Assembly (NCBI RefSeq): GCF_000004195.4
Contig: NC_030681.2
Span: 21,964,482-22,028,481, forward strand
DNA: 64,000 nucleotides
Reading direction: 5' to 3'
Source of the DNA: Xenopus tropicalis
Taxonomy: Eukaryota > Chordata > Amphibia > Anura > Pipidae
The position numbers and the translations under genes were made by a program. Positions 44,145 to 55,356 of the stretch are shown here, one piece after another (positions within the stretch are counted from its first letter, which is position 1; every line of letters begins with the position of its first letter). A model generated the notes under the pieces. That model was not told the origin of the DNA. It was given only the letters and a program-made list of their open reading frames with translations, and did not search any database.

Positions 44145-45875
44145 GCTTTTGCAAATGGAACTGTGCTCAGCAAGGACAATGCTGCCACAGAGAGCTACAT
44201 CATATGTCTAAGGCAGCACTGATATTCTCCTGCAGTAACTACTATTTACCAGACAAGTGTAGGGGAATAGAAATAATTTATATGCATTTAAATGTCATTT
44301 TTATATAATAAATCTGTCATGTGGTGCAACTGGGTGTGTAGTTATATAAGATTTATCATAGATCATAACGTGCCAAAAAGGAAAATAGTATATTTCACTT
44401 GAGGGCGGGAAAAAAAATACATTATAGAAATACTGACCATAAAGAAACAGATACCAGAAGACAAAATAAAAAATAATATATAAATTATTAGTATAATGTA
44501 CACATACATAAATATGTATGATTAAAATTCAGTCAGGCATACTCATCAAAATAATGACTTGCAAGTTCTGGCGTAAAAGACAAAACGACCAGTGTTTCTG
44601 TTTAACATTTGCCCATTTTGCCTTCACCTCGGGGGTTTGTAATTACCCTAACTCTGCAATATTGTCCCTGGGGTGAAACAGGGCAAAGCAATTTAGCAGT
44701 GGCAATTTACTCCATAATAAATATGCTCCACGTAAGTCCTAGTAAGTTACAGTCCGTGTTTTATGTTTTTTTTTTTTTCACACCCAAGCTAATCTAGGTT
44801 ATCTAATTTAAAAGAAATGGCCTCGGTACTAAATGATTCATTTATTATCTAATGTTGTTAAGTGCTTTTTTCCCCCTGCATCTATTAGGAGATATTCTTT
44901 CTTACTATGACATTGTTTAAATGTCTTCACCTTGAGATATTTAAGCTTTCTTTAATGTGCAATACTGCATGGATATATACATACTGAGGAAGTAATCATT
45001 TCATGTAACACAGGTTTAAATGCAGTTACAGACACTCAGCATTTGTTTGTAATTACTATTAATTCATAATTACTATTTTAAGATATATATGGAATCTTTT
45101 ATAATGAATCCACACAAACAGGGCAGCATTGTATCTTTTAAAAAGTTCTACTTAGCCAGTAGCACCTACTTTGCTAGCTAGAGGGTCCCCTTTGTGTACT
45201 GCGACTACCGGTACTTGATGTTGTGCAAGTTAAATCCCACTCACTTGGAAGGATGTAAAAACTGCCAGTTGCACTTATATGCCTGCAATTTACTAAGTGA
45301 TAAATATCATTGTCCCTTTGATATCTACCATTATTATTTTGCAGTTGTGGAAACAAAGAATAACTGCGCTACAATCTGGAACCTACAACGGATCTTCAGG
45401 CCTCCTTGGCTGTGTTTGCTTGAGAATATGATCACCCAGGTGGAGATAAATCATTGCGTGAATGGGAAATTTTTGTGAATATACACAAAACATACTGTTT
45501 AATAATGTCCTGGATGCAAGTGCTAGAACATTAAGAGGCTTCACTTCAAATTTAAAAAAAGGCAAAGTAAAATGGTTCTTACATACAAGTCATAAGGCTT
45601 GCAGAGTAGGGCATGCTATTGATAACCCTTATCTTGGAGTCTTCAGCTTTTTGTTAAAGCTTATTTTTACTATATTCCCCTATTGCTTATTGACTCAAAC
45701 AGGTAGCTGTGATATTCACTGACTGTACATATAACATTAAACACAGAGAAGCCAACCAAATTTGTGGGTTTATTTATACAAACCTACATCTTAGCAACCG
45801 AGTATTTTCGACCTGCACATACATTGCACAATGTAAAACAGATTTCATATAAAAAGAATAAAAAAGATGACTAAC
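44145..45875. other. Intronic sequence near the nrxn1 penultimate exon
   Basis: No repeat terminus was recognised. The donor-proximal part (about 45000-45875) is low-repeat and could hold splicing regulatory elements, but I see none I can name. Confidence 0.4.
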
Positions 45876-45886
45876 CTAACCCACCT
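45874..45886 (-). promoter_or_regulatory. nrxn1: Paired alternative 5' splice sites of nrxn1 penultimate exon
   Basis: In sense orientation the exon end reads TCAGGTGGGTTAGGTTAGTC. The first donor is CAG|GTGGGT (intron from 45884) and the second is TTAG|GTTAGT (intron from 45875). They differ by exactly 9 nt, so use of the distal one adds Gly-Gly-Leu without changing frame. Neurexin-1 is known for combinatorial alternative splicing, and forms with and without GGL at this point are known in mammals as I recall. Which of these donors the frog uses is not visible here. Confidence 0.8.
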
Positions 45887-45966
45887 GAGCTCGGCTCACA
45901 GGGATCAATGTCCTCATCGTCATCACTGGGACACTCGGCAGAAGCAACCAAGATGTCATCAGTGGT
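45876..45966 (-). CDS. nrxn1: Neurexin-1, penultimate coding exon (acidic juxtamembrane stalk)
   Basis: This short exon encodes [18 protein letters not shown] followed by [11 protein letters not shown] and the first base of an Ala codon. This is the conserved acidic, cysteine-containing segment between the last LNS/stalk region and the membrane in neurexin-1. The acceptor is TTCTCTTACAG (cag at 45969-45967). The 91-nt form ends at 45876 before GTTAGT. A second donor 9 nt upstream gives an 82-nt form ending at 45885. Both leave phase 1 and join the CA at 27546 in frame, giving SSGGLANPT or SSANPT. The exon is too short to show as an ORF and was identified by peptide match and splice sites. No upstream neurexin exon was recognised between 45967 and 64000. 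Confidence 0.96.
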
Positions 45967-48538
45967 CTGTAAGAGAATAACAAAAAAGAATGTTGAAAAA
46001 ATGTGACTTCTCAGTAGGATCCCTAGAATCTAAGATGATATTCAATATAATGAACAAGAACTAGCAATACTAAGCAAGAACTAGCAGTACTAAATACGAT
46101 TTAAGAGTTAAAGATAAGAGGTTGTCTATAGAAGTCACACTCACTATTACATTTCCTCCAGATCAAGGGAAACAAGGTCCAATATATCAAAATGTAGAAA
46201 GCACAATTTCAGGGGACTCAGGATTTATTGTTTACAGTAGGAAGAACACATGCTCATCCAAAGCACATTGTATTGGGGTCATGTTGAACATTTTTTTGTA
46301 GCTTTTTTCCAATAACGGGTTTTATGGAGCATTTTTTTACAATAAAATCTCAGTTAACTCTAAATGGTCATTTTAGGGTGAAGCAGACTCTACCTGTCGG
46401 TTTATTTTCCTGTATAATGAACACAGTCAAGTTTATTGGATCTGAGAGCACAGACAACGCATAAATTCAGAAATTCAATAGATGGACTTGTAAACATATT
46501 ATTCATCACAAGCTCCTTCTTTGACTACTAATGGTAGTTTTACCAACATGTGACTTTTTTAGACGTTCACGTAAAGATATTTTTTTCCGGTATCAAAATT
46601 TGACCCACTGATCAGTGAATGCTGTATGCTGGTTAGTTGATATAGGTTACTAAAACTGATCAAAACTGCTATTAAATAAATCTGCCTGCTGCTATTGCAA
46701 AAACAATAGCTGTAGCAAAACAGGAGATAGAAGTTTATTACTGAGTAGATAATGTTATAAACAAGGGTTATACAGGTAGAGGGCAACTACAGTAATACAA
46801 ATCAGTGTGTCCCTTGTAGTCATCTGCCCTAATCCATTAAAACAATAAAAAGCAATAGAATTTCTATTACAAGCTATTAAGACTCCTTCATACCCTAAAA
46901 TACTAAACAAAATCATTCATATGGTATTCCATTATCAAGACACACATTATTTTTGTATCTGTCTATGAACGAGTGAATCAGTTGATAGTAAGATTAGTTT
47001 GGGGTAAATAACAACTGTCTATGAGGTCACAATCAGTCTTTGGGTATTCTTGTGGCCAATTAGGACTTTGCTGATAAGATCATCTATTTAAATCAATTAT
47101 ATTTTACTCCAAAAATATAAAATAACTTATGTTCCTCCTTTGTTGTTTTACAAGAGGATCCTGGTCAACATCTATGTCGCTAAGTACAAGTAGATGGGTT
47201 GAAGCACACAAAATACTACATTTATTTAACTATAAAGTGGGCGGGGCTGATGGTGCTTCACTGATCTAAGCTCAGGAGAGGGGAGAATAATCATGACAGG
47301 GAAACAGTGGGCCTGCTGCCTTGGGCAAAAAGAAAGCCAAGAAATGTCACTGTTTAAGGGTTCATTAATGTTTGGAATTAATATACTCTACACATCTCTG
47401 GCTTTTCCTATGTTCTCCAGCAATGATAAATTGATCTGCCGTCTTGCAATTGCTTGTTTAATAATGAGAAGAACACCCTGATTTTTCTTAATTAAAGTAC
47501 AGAATTGTCAGCCGAGAAAATGCCAACGATACCAAGACAAATGATGTCTGTCAATAATAATAAATGTGTGCTTGTAAGATTTAAAATGATATAAATATAG
47601 GCATAAAGATGCACTTAGAATGTAACATTGCAGGAAATACGGGGCTAAACCACACATTTATTTAATTTGAAGAGAACATGTCAAATGTCAGTCCATATTC
47701 TATGACTGATAGCTTAAGTATATGTCTAGACATGGACTTTTTTCTTAGTGGCATATTGTGGTAATATCCTTATTTAATTTGTAATAATAATACCTGCATG
47801 AGTGCAAGTGTATAGGAACTGCTGGCTGTGCAGAGGGCTTAACAATGTGAAAATATTAAAGAGTTTGGGTCATAATGCATTAACTTGCCTATTTCTTATT
47901 TGCAGTCATTATCATGCCCAGTTAGTTTAAAAGAATACCCATCCATTAGTTGCATTTATTTACGTTCCACAATGGAGTAAAAGGACTTTGTGATCCAAAC
48001 ATTGTAATAGTAACCCTAATATTCACATTGTATACAATAGTTGTGCAGTTATATTGGTTAACGTGCTACACCCACCCCTGTATATAATCCATATTAATAA
48101 TCCTGAGTACATGTCCTTCATTTATGTTTGAAGGCAGTTAGGGAATGCTCGTTCTCTTTTTAGTTTAACTAGTACTGAAGGATCTTCTTTAGCCCATTAT
48201 TTTTGTGCTTTGATCATTTCTATAACTTGATAAGGAGATCGCCATGGGTTGCCTAGCATGCAGCAATAGTGACTGAAGATGGTGTGTGCCATAGCTATTT
48301 AAATAATAAAAACAGATTTTCAGTTACTTATCTCCCTGTTTGACATAAGCTCTGAATATACTCTGTAGATAAACCTGCCTAGAAACCATCTAAATAAATC
48401 AGGGGACGTTTGCCATCTGGTTGGTATTTTACTGGATCATTTGATAAAGATAACACTGGATACCAATATTATTAATAGGGAAAAGGGATAACAGGCATAT
48501 GAAGGCTGGTAATACCTCTGCAGAAAAGGTGTCCAGTC
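45967..48538. other. nrxn1: Upstream nrxn1 intron, no repeat recognised
   Basis: It starts with the pyrimidine-rich acceptor tract (minus-strand CATTCTTTTTTGTTATTCTC). I see no further exon. The sequence is mostly AT-rich and non-repetitive. Confidence 0.5.
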
Positions 48539-48541
48539 TAA

Positions 48542-48980
48542 GGGGCTGATTTACTAACCCACGAATCCGACCCGAATTGGAAAAGTTCCGACTTGAAAAC
48601 GAATATTTTGCGACTTTTTCGTATGTTTTGCGAATTTTTCGGATCCAATACAATTTTTGCGTAAAAACGCGAGTTTTTCGTATCCATTACGAAAGTTGCG
48701 TAAAAAGTTGCGCATTTTGCGTAGCGTTAAAACTTACGCGAAAAATGCGCAACTTTTCGCGTAAGTTTTAACGCTACGCAAAATGCGCAACTTTTTACGC
48801 AACTTTCGTAATGGATAGGAAAACTCGCGTTTTTACGCAAAAATCGTATTGGATCCGAAAAATTCGTAAAGAATCCGAAAAAATCGCAAAACATACGAAA
48901 AAATCGCAAAGTACCGATCATTACGAAAAAAACGCAATCGGACTCCATTCGACCCGTTCGTGGGTAAGTAAATCAGCCCC
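48542..48980. mobile_element. Palindromic foldback MITE with TAA duplication (Harbinger-like)
   Basis: A 439-bp element whose two halves are reverse complements almost throughout. The ends are GGGGCTGATTTACTAACCCA and TAAATCAGCCCC, flanked by TAA (48539-48541, 48981-48983). The centre is at about 48743-48755 (ATGCGCAAC between CGCGAAAA/TTTTCGCG arms). It is rich in TTTTTCG/CGAAAAA words. Only short loop and scattered mismatches separate the arms. Confidence 0.92.
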
Positions 48981-49530
48981 TAAATGTAGAAAAAAAAAAG
49001 CTACATTTTAGGGGAATAAAGTGCTTGGAGAGACCAACTGTCTTTACTATTGATGAGACAGTGACATACTACTTGGATTCACAACATGTCATCCTCAGGA
49101 TTATGGGTAGAGAGCTGACATCTGCCAGCTACGGGAGGAAAGCCATAATAATAATAATAATATCACATATGCTCAACCCCTGACAATTACTTGTCAAGTA
49201 GTCAGTCAGCCAAAATGTCCATCTATCTGTCCATCTGTCTAACTATTGTATGTGTTTGATATTCTACTAACAGAAATACAGTTTGGCAGAAAGTATGATT
49301 ACACTTCATTTTTCTTGGTTTTCTTCCTTCAAAATGTATTGACCTTTCCAAGAAATCAGCACTTTGCTGTGGATCAGTTTGAAACTAAAATAATTTACTA
49401 ACATGGACATGGACAAATGGACAAATGCTGGCCATTATGCTTATTTCACATTATAAATAGATTGCTCATATTTTATTGCCAGTCTATGGAAAAAATAGCC
49501 TTGTCACACATTCAACTTTATGGTTAAGAG

Positions 49531-49815
49531 TAGTGATGAGCGAATCTGTCCCATTTCGCTTCGCCGAAAAATTTGTGAATCTTTCAAAAGATTTGCGAAA
49601 TGGCGAAAAATTTGTGAAACAGTGAAAATGACGCGCATCAAAAAAAAATTGTCGCCCGCGACTATTCTTTTGTCGCGTGGCTATTCTTTTGTCGCCCATG
49701 GCTATTCTTTTGTCGCGAGGCTATTCTTTTGTTGCCCGCAGCTATTCTTTTGTCGAGCTAGGCTATTCTTTTGTCGCCCACGGCTATTCTTTTGTCACGC
49801 GGCTATTCTTTTGAT
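49531..49815. mobile_element. hAT MITE fragment with internal 21-24 bp minisatellite
   Basis: The left end is TAGTGATGAGCGAATCTGTC, followed by ATTTCGCTTCGCCG. From about 49660 to 49814 GGCTATTCTTTTGTCGC repeats seven to eight times with 21-24 bp spacing. The right terminus is missing. Confidence 0.85.
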
Positions 49816-50682
49816 GTGGGCGTCAAAGAGTTTTGGCAGCTCCAGCACATACTGTAAGAATACATCTTTGGTGTTGCCCCATTGCTGCATGGTATAGTAG
49901 ATGGCGTTGCCATTGCGCAATTTACATTATAAACTATGAGAATGAAGTCTGAAGTTGGGAGAAGTCCTAAAAATCTATAGTAAGAATTAGGCTCAAGACC
50001 TTCATCCATTCATTTAACAAACCTTACAAAATTCTACAAATGTAAAAAGGCTGAATGGGTGAATTATGTTTATATACTTCACACTGCTGGCCAATGTGGG
50101 CTTGGGACTTTAGGGACGTTAGTTTGCCAGTTAATAGGATTGTAGCCTATAAGCTTTTTGATTGGTGAATGCACTAACTGATATATAGAGCTCAGATTTT
50201 AAGTTTGTATATTGTAGACTAAAAGTTCTGTCTGTAACTTTTTCTCGCATTTCTCTTCATTAAGCTACTGAAGAAAATGTATCTGCAATCTCCCTCGTGG
50301 TCTCTCGCTCGTTACAGACTAGCACTACACTGTAAGCAGTAATAATACAGATAGCCATTTATCTTTATTACTCAGCTTTCATTACAAATTACTACTTTTT
50401 CAGTTCCCTTTTTGGGCAAAACAACAATTGGAGAGTTAGAAGTGAGCCAGAGATTTTTTTTTGCAGAAAATATATCCTAGCCAATAAGTAAGATAGAAAA
50501 TAGAATAATTCCATATTTTACCATGTTCAGAGAATTTAGAGAGACTTTATAAAAAGAGGTGGCAGTTGCAGACACAGAGGGAGTATGTTTAACATCTGAA
50601 TATAGGTATTTGAATTTTCCTAAACTTGTAGCTCTTCCACTCAGTTCTTCGCTTAGAAACCTACTTGGTCACCTAGGTGTCT

Positions 50683-51166
50683 TTAAAGAAGAAGGAAAGG
50701 TAAAAACTAAGTAAGCTTTATGAGAAAGGTCTATGTAAATACAGCCATAAGCATTCACAGAAAACATGCACTGAATCCTCTATCAAAAGAAACACAGGAT
50801 TTCTTGTCATCTTTTTGTAAACATGTTCTTAGGGTATCTGACTTCCTCTCTCAGTAAAATCCTTCATTCCTGAGGCCAGAGTCTGCCCAGCTCTCTCCTC
50901 TCTCCTGCTCCCCCCTCCCATAAGAGTTCATAAAACTCACTCCCCCCTCCCTTAGGAACATGTGATCTGAGCTATAACGGCTAGACTGCAAGCAGGAAGC
51001 TATGAACACCAGGCTAAAATGGCAGCTGCAATCAGAGAAAGCTTCTAAGGCTCTTTACTCAGGTATGATAGCTTTCTGCAGAATAAATATAGCGTTCTAG
51101 GTGGCACTAATGTGGCACATCTATTGGCAGTAAAATGCCAAAATGATTTTTCTACTACTTTAGGAG
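50683..51166 (+). mobile_element. Kolobok-like repeat at TTAA
   Basis: TTAAAGAAGAAGGAAAGGTA is followed by AAAACTAAGTAAGCTTTATG, GAAAGGTCTATGTAAATACA and CTCTCCTGCTCCCCCCTCCC. It is the same family as 1588, and longer. The right boundary (TACTACTTTAGGAG) is approximate. Confidence 0.7.
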
Positions 51167-52129
51167 AATAGCATTAAACATTGAATCTCAGGGCTCCCAA
51201 CATTATTGGGGGATAGTCATTCTATACTCTTCTTACTTCTAAGATAGCTACCGTACTTCTAGCAGTAGCTGAACTATAACATCTTCAGGGTCAGGGTAGC
51301 TACAGCTTCAGTAGGCACATTTGCGCACAATTCAGCAAAGGAAGCAGGACGGACAGAATGGAGCTTAGTACAGCAGTAATAAAGTGCAATGAGCATGTTT
51401 GGACACAAGTCCAAGTCTGTTAACTCAACAGCACTTCCGGCTGTGAAAAGTGCTCACTGAGTCTAATGTTAAAACAATTCACTAAATATAAGTGTGAACT
51501 GCATGCATATTTTCCCTTTGTGCAGAGCTTTAAAGTACCATGTACATTTCTTATTTAAAAGCCGAGAAAAAAGTTTGTAAAGAAATCTTAGCAATTCACT
51601 TATGATTGTAGAGTTTATGAAGACGTATTGACTTCAGCTGCATCTAATCGCAAAGCTTTGCAGACATCATGGCCCTTTACAGAAAATTCAATATTATCCA
51701 TTAATACAAGTTCGAGGACCGGGTAATATATTTTAAAATTGCTCCTCCTAATATAAAAATAGATCAGAGATATCTGTCATGCTTCATGAGTGGTCGGTTT
51801 TTATTTAACAACTGCTCCTGCTTTCTCTCCAAAGCAATTAAAGGAACATATTAGAACAGACCTATTTATACATAGAGTAAACATTCACTATGTCTTCAGA
51901 TCTCATCAAAACATACTGGCATAGGTGTTTCTGCATGGGGAACCTTATTTATCTTTATATCTGTATTCCTTTATGTGCACCAGTAGGTTAATACAAAAGA
52001 TAAGGTCCTCTACTGGTCAAACTCTCATGAAAATGGTAGAACACTTGCTATTACTTTCGGGGAAGGGACCTCCTTCCTACTGTGTCTTATACCACATGGC
52101 ACTTATTCCCTGTGCATTTATATATATTT

Positions 52130-52245
52130 ATTGTATTTATTTATTATTATTATATATTAATAATATAAATTATATTATTGTAAAGCGCTGCATACTCTTG
52201 TGGTGCTTTATAAATAAAGTCATACATAAATACATACATATTACA
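52130..52245. repeat. AT-rich repeat with GTAAAGCGCTGCATAC motif
   Basis: TTGTAAAGCGCTGCATAC followed by TGGTGCTTTATAAATAAAG is a recurrent amphibian repeat tail, preceded by an ATT/TTA microsatellite. Confidence 0.5.
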
Positions 52246-52742
52246 TTCCCTTGAGAAAAATGGTACAGTCGTTCAGTAGAATGTCTTTTCAAGATACCCC
52301 ATGAAGACAGAATAAAGCAAACAAACAAGAAAAATGCTTTTGAGTATATTTAAGACTAAAATGATAACTATGTTTCTTCTAAAGTTGAATTATGCTACAA
52401 GGTAGGCCTTGTTTGTCTTCTTTTCAATCAGGAAGCCAAGGGGCACATTCTTCAATTGAAATATCAATACAGACTGAACAGTCATTCCGATAACAAGATT
52501 TTGGATGTAGAAGAGGGCCATCAAATCTGTAATAAAGCCAAGAGCTTCCTGCTCGATGTAGAGCTTAACTAGCCTAATTTAAATCAATAATCATAAGGCC
52601 AGGGAACATGGTGATTAAAACATATTGCGATCCGTTTCTAACACATGCTCAGCTTAACTCTTGGTGGGCTTAAATCCTAAGATAGCATTAGAGAAAGTTC
52701 CTTTATACTACGGTGCTTAAATGTAAAAATGTACTCCTAGTA

Positions 52743-53407
52743 CAGGTATAGGACCCATTATCCAGAATGCTCGGGACCAAGGGTATTCCGGATATGGGGT
52801 CTTTCCGTAATTTGGATCTCAACACCTTAAGTCTACTAAAATCAATAAAACATGAATTAAACCCAATAGGATTGTTTTGCATCCAATAAGGATTATTTAT
52901 ATCTTAGTTGGGATCAAGTACAGGTACTGTTTTATTATTACAGAGAAAAGGGAATCATTTAACCATTAAATAAACCCAGTAGGGCTGTTCTGCCCCCAAT
53001 AAGGGATAATTATATCTTAGTTGGGATCAAGTACAGGTACTGTTTTATTATTACAGAGAAAAGGGAATCATTTAACCATGAAATAAACCCAATAGGGCTG
53101 TTCTGCCCCCAATAAGGGGTAATTATATCTTAGTTGGGATCAAGTACAGGTACTGTTTTATTATTACAGAGAAAAGGGAATCATTTGACCATTAAATAAA
53201 CCCAATAGGACTGTTCTGCCCCCAATAAGGGTTAATTATATCTTAGTTGGGATCAATTCCAAGGTACCGTTTTATTTCTACATAGAAAAAGGAAATCAGT
53301 TTTACAATTCTGAATTATTTGATTATAATGGAGTCTATGGGAGATGGGCTTTCTGTAATTCGGAGCTTTCTGGATAATGGGTTTCCGGATAAGGGGTCCG
53401 ATACCTG
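52743..53407 (+). mobile_element. TA-flanked MITE with about four 113-bp units
   Basis: The ends are CAGGTATAGGACCCATTATC and GGGGTCCGATACCTG with TA on both sides (52741-52742, 53408-53409). The outer modules GTATTCCGGATATGGGG and TTCGGAGCTTTCTGGATAAT surround the tandem units. Confidence 0.94.
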
Positions 53408-54239
53408 TACCATCATTCATGGTTTATTTACCTAATTGCAAACACTTATTTACTAGCCCTGAACGAGACGAAAAAACAGAAAAATGGGCAAACAATAATA
53501 AGCTGGAACAGGAGGGCAGAATGTGCATCTTATAGTGTTAAACTGTACTATGCTAGGATACAGAGATAAAGGTTCTTTCTTTGATAGCAAAGCTTGAAAA
53601 AAAGCATTTGGTGAAAAATATTAATGCATGCATCATTCATAAACATTTACTTTTCATCCATGTTATGAAATATAAACCAAACCAGTCTTTAACTAGTTGA
53701 CAGGGAACTTTTATCTTCTGCTCTGTTAGTGTTATGATCTCAGTAACATCCTGCTGGGTTCTAATACAACCCACAACGAGAGACCAGAACCCGCTTCCCG
53801 TTCTGAAGCAAGTGAATAGTAATAGGAATTACATTTCTTTCCAAAGTGCAAAAATCTAACAATGTAAACATAAAATTAAATATGGTAGGGTCTATTCATT
53901 ATTTTTTTTACTTGAAACCAATGTTTCCCAGCCTAGTTTATCCAGCCTGCTTATCATAGTCTCCACTTTTTTAATTACATTTGGTTTTGCAGGCAACAAT
54001 AACTATTATAAAAATAGTAAAATTGGTTTTACAGAAACGCCAAGAAAACCTTAACACAATGCATTGGCATTTAAAGCAGACTCTGTGATTTAAACACATC
54101 GCATTTTGTGAAGCAGTGGACGATAATGTCAATTTTAATGTGAATAGAGAGGCTGGGGTTAATAATTATCTAAGGTATTCATTTCAGCATGGCAACCTTC
54201 CAACTCAATAGCCATCGTTCATCGGAGGAAAAGGGTTTC

Positions 54240-54470
54240 TTATTTTACTTTCTTGCTTTATATATAGCACTGACATATATACCTGGCTCATTACAGAAAC
54301 TGCTCACATCAGTCATTTACTGCAGTCCCTGCCCCAGTGGAGCTTACAGTCTAAGATGAGCTCAGTATTATGAAAATGGAGAGATGAAATCTGCCTGGGG
54401 AACAGAGATTCAGAGAAAATGGCATTTACCCCCCAGGGCAATAAGCTATCAAGTACAGGCTGTTTGAGTG
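54240..54470 (+). repeat. Dispersed repeat with CAGTCCCTGCCCCAGTGGAG
   Basis: ATATAGCACTGACATATATA, then CAGTCCCTGCCCCAGTGGAG and CTTACAGTCTAAGATGAG. This is a frequent frog repeat, probably the 3' part of a larger element. Limits approximate. Confidence 0.5.
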
Positions 54471-54690
54471 AGTCCCAAGGAATATTTGAACATAATTTTT
54501 CATCCTCACTCGTTCTTTAATTTGAGTGTTGCCTTGTTGGGTGGCCTAGCTGTATGCGGCACTTCGAGCTGCTCCTTTATCCTCTCGAGAATAGATTCTT
54601 CCCAACTAGATTATATTGTTTGAACATATAGACCCTGGAAACTCTTTTATTTACATTAAGTCCTATCATTATGATATCTGAAACCTAGTA

Positions 54691-55354
54691 CAGGTATAGG
54701 ACCCGTTATCCAGAATGCTCAGGACCAAGGGTATTCCGGATAAGGGGTCTTTCCGTAATTTGGATCTCCATACCTTAAATCTACTAAAAAATGAATCAAA
54801 CATTGATTAAACCCAATAGGATTGCTTTGCATCCAATAAAGATTAATTATATCTTAGTTGGGATCAAGTACAAGGTACTGTTTTATTATTACAGAGAAAA
54901 GGGAATCATTTAACCATTAAACCCAATAGGGCTGTTCTGCCCCCAATAAGGGGTAATTATATCTTAGTTGGGATCAAGTACAGGTACTGTTTTATTATTA
55001 CAGAGAAAAGGGAATCATTTAACCATGAAATAAACCCAATAGGGCTGTTCTGCCCCCAATAAGGGGTAATTATATCTTAGTTGGGATCAAGTACAGGTAC
55101 TGTTTTATTATTACAGAGAAAAGGGAATAATTTAACCATTAAATAAACCCAATAGGACTGTGCTGCCCCCAATAAGGGGTAATTATATCTTAGTTGGGAT
55201 TAGTTACAAGGTACTGTTTTATTATTACAGAGAAAAAGGAAATCAGTTTTAAAATTCTGAATTATTTGATTACAATTGAGTCTATGGGAGATAGGCTTTC
55301 CGTAATTCGGAGCTTTCTGGATAATGGGTTTCCGGATAAGGGATCCCATACCTG
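54691..55354 (+). mobile_element. TA-flanked MITE with about four 113-bp units
   Basis: The ends are CAGGTATAGGACCCGTTATC and GGGATCCCATACCTG with TA on both sides (54689-54690, 55355-55356). It is closely similar in ends and unit number to 52743-53407, about 1.3 kb away in the same orientation. Confidence 0.94.
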
Positions 55355-55356
55355 TA

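Larger units (their letters stand above)
27547..45875 (-). other. nrxn1: Last intron of nrxn1
   Basis: The intron is about 18.3 kb and is bounded by GT at 45875-45874 (or 45884-45883) and AG at 27548-27547. It holds no exon-like ORF. Its content is repeats: the 34-bp and 186-bp arrays, TA-flanked MITEs, a nested Kolobok/hAT complex, hairpins, a 78-bp triplication and several hAT fragments, with unannotated AT-rich sequence between them. Confidence 0.92.

Noticed and set aside
45194..45478. 94-codon plus-strand frame near the nrxn1 penultimate exon
   Set aside because: It lacks homology, has weak codon character and lies in the last nrxn1 intron on the opposite strand.
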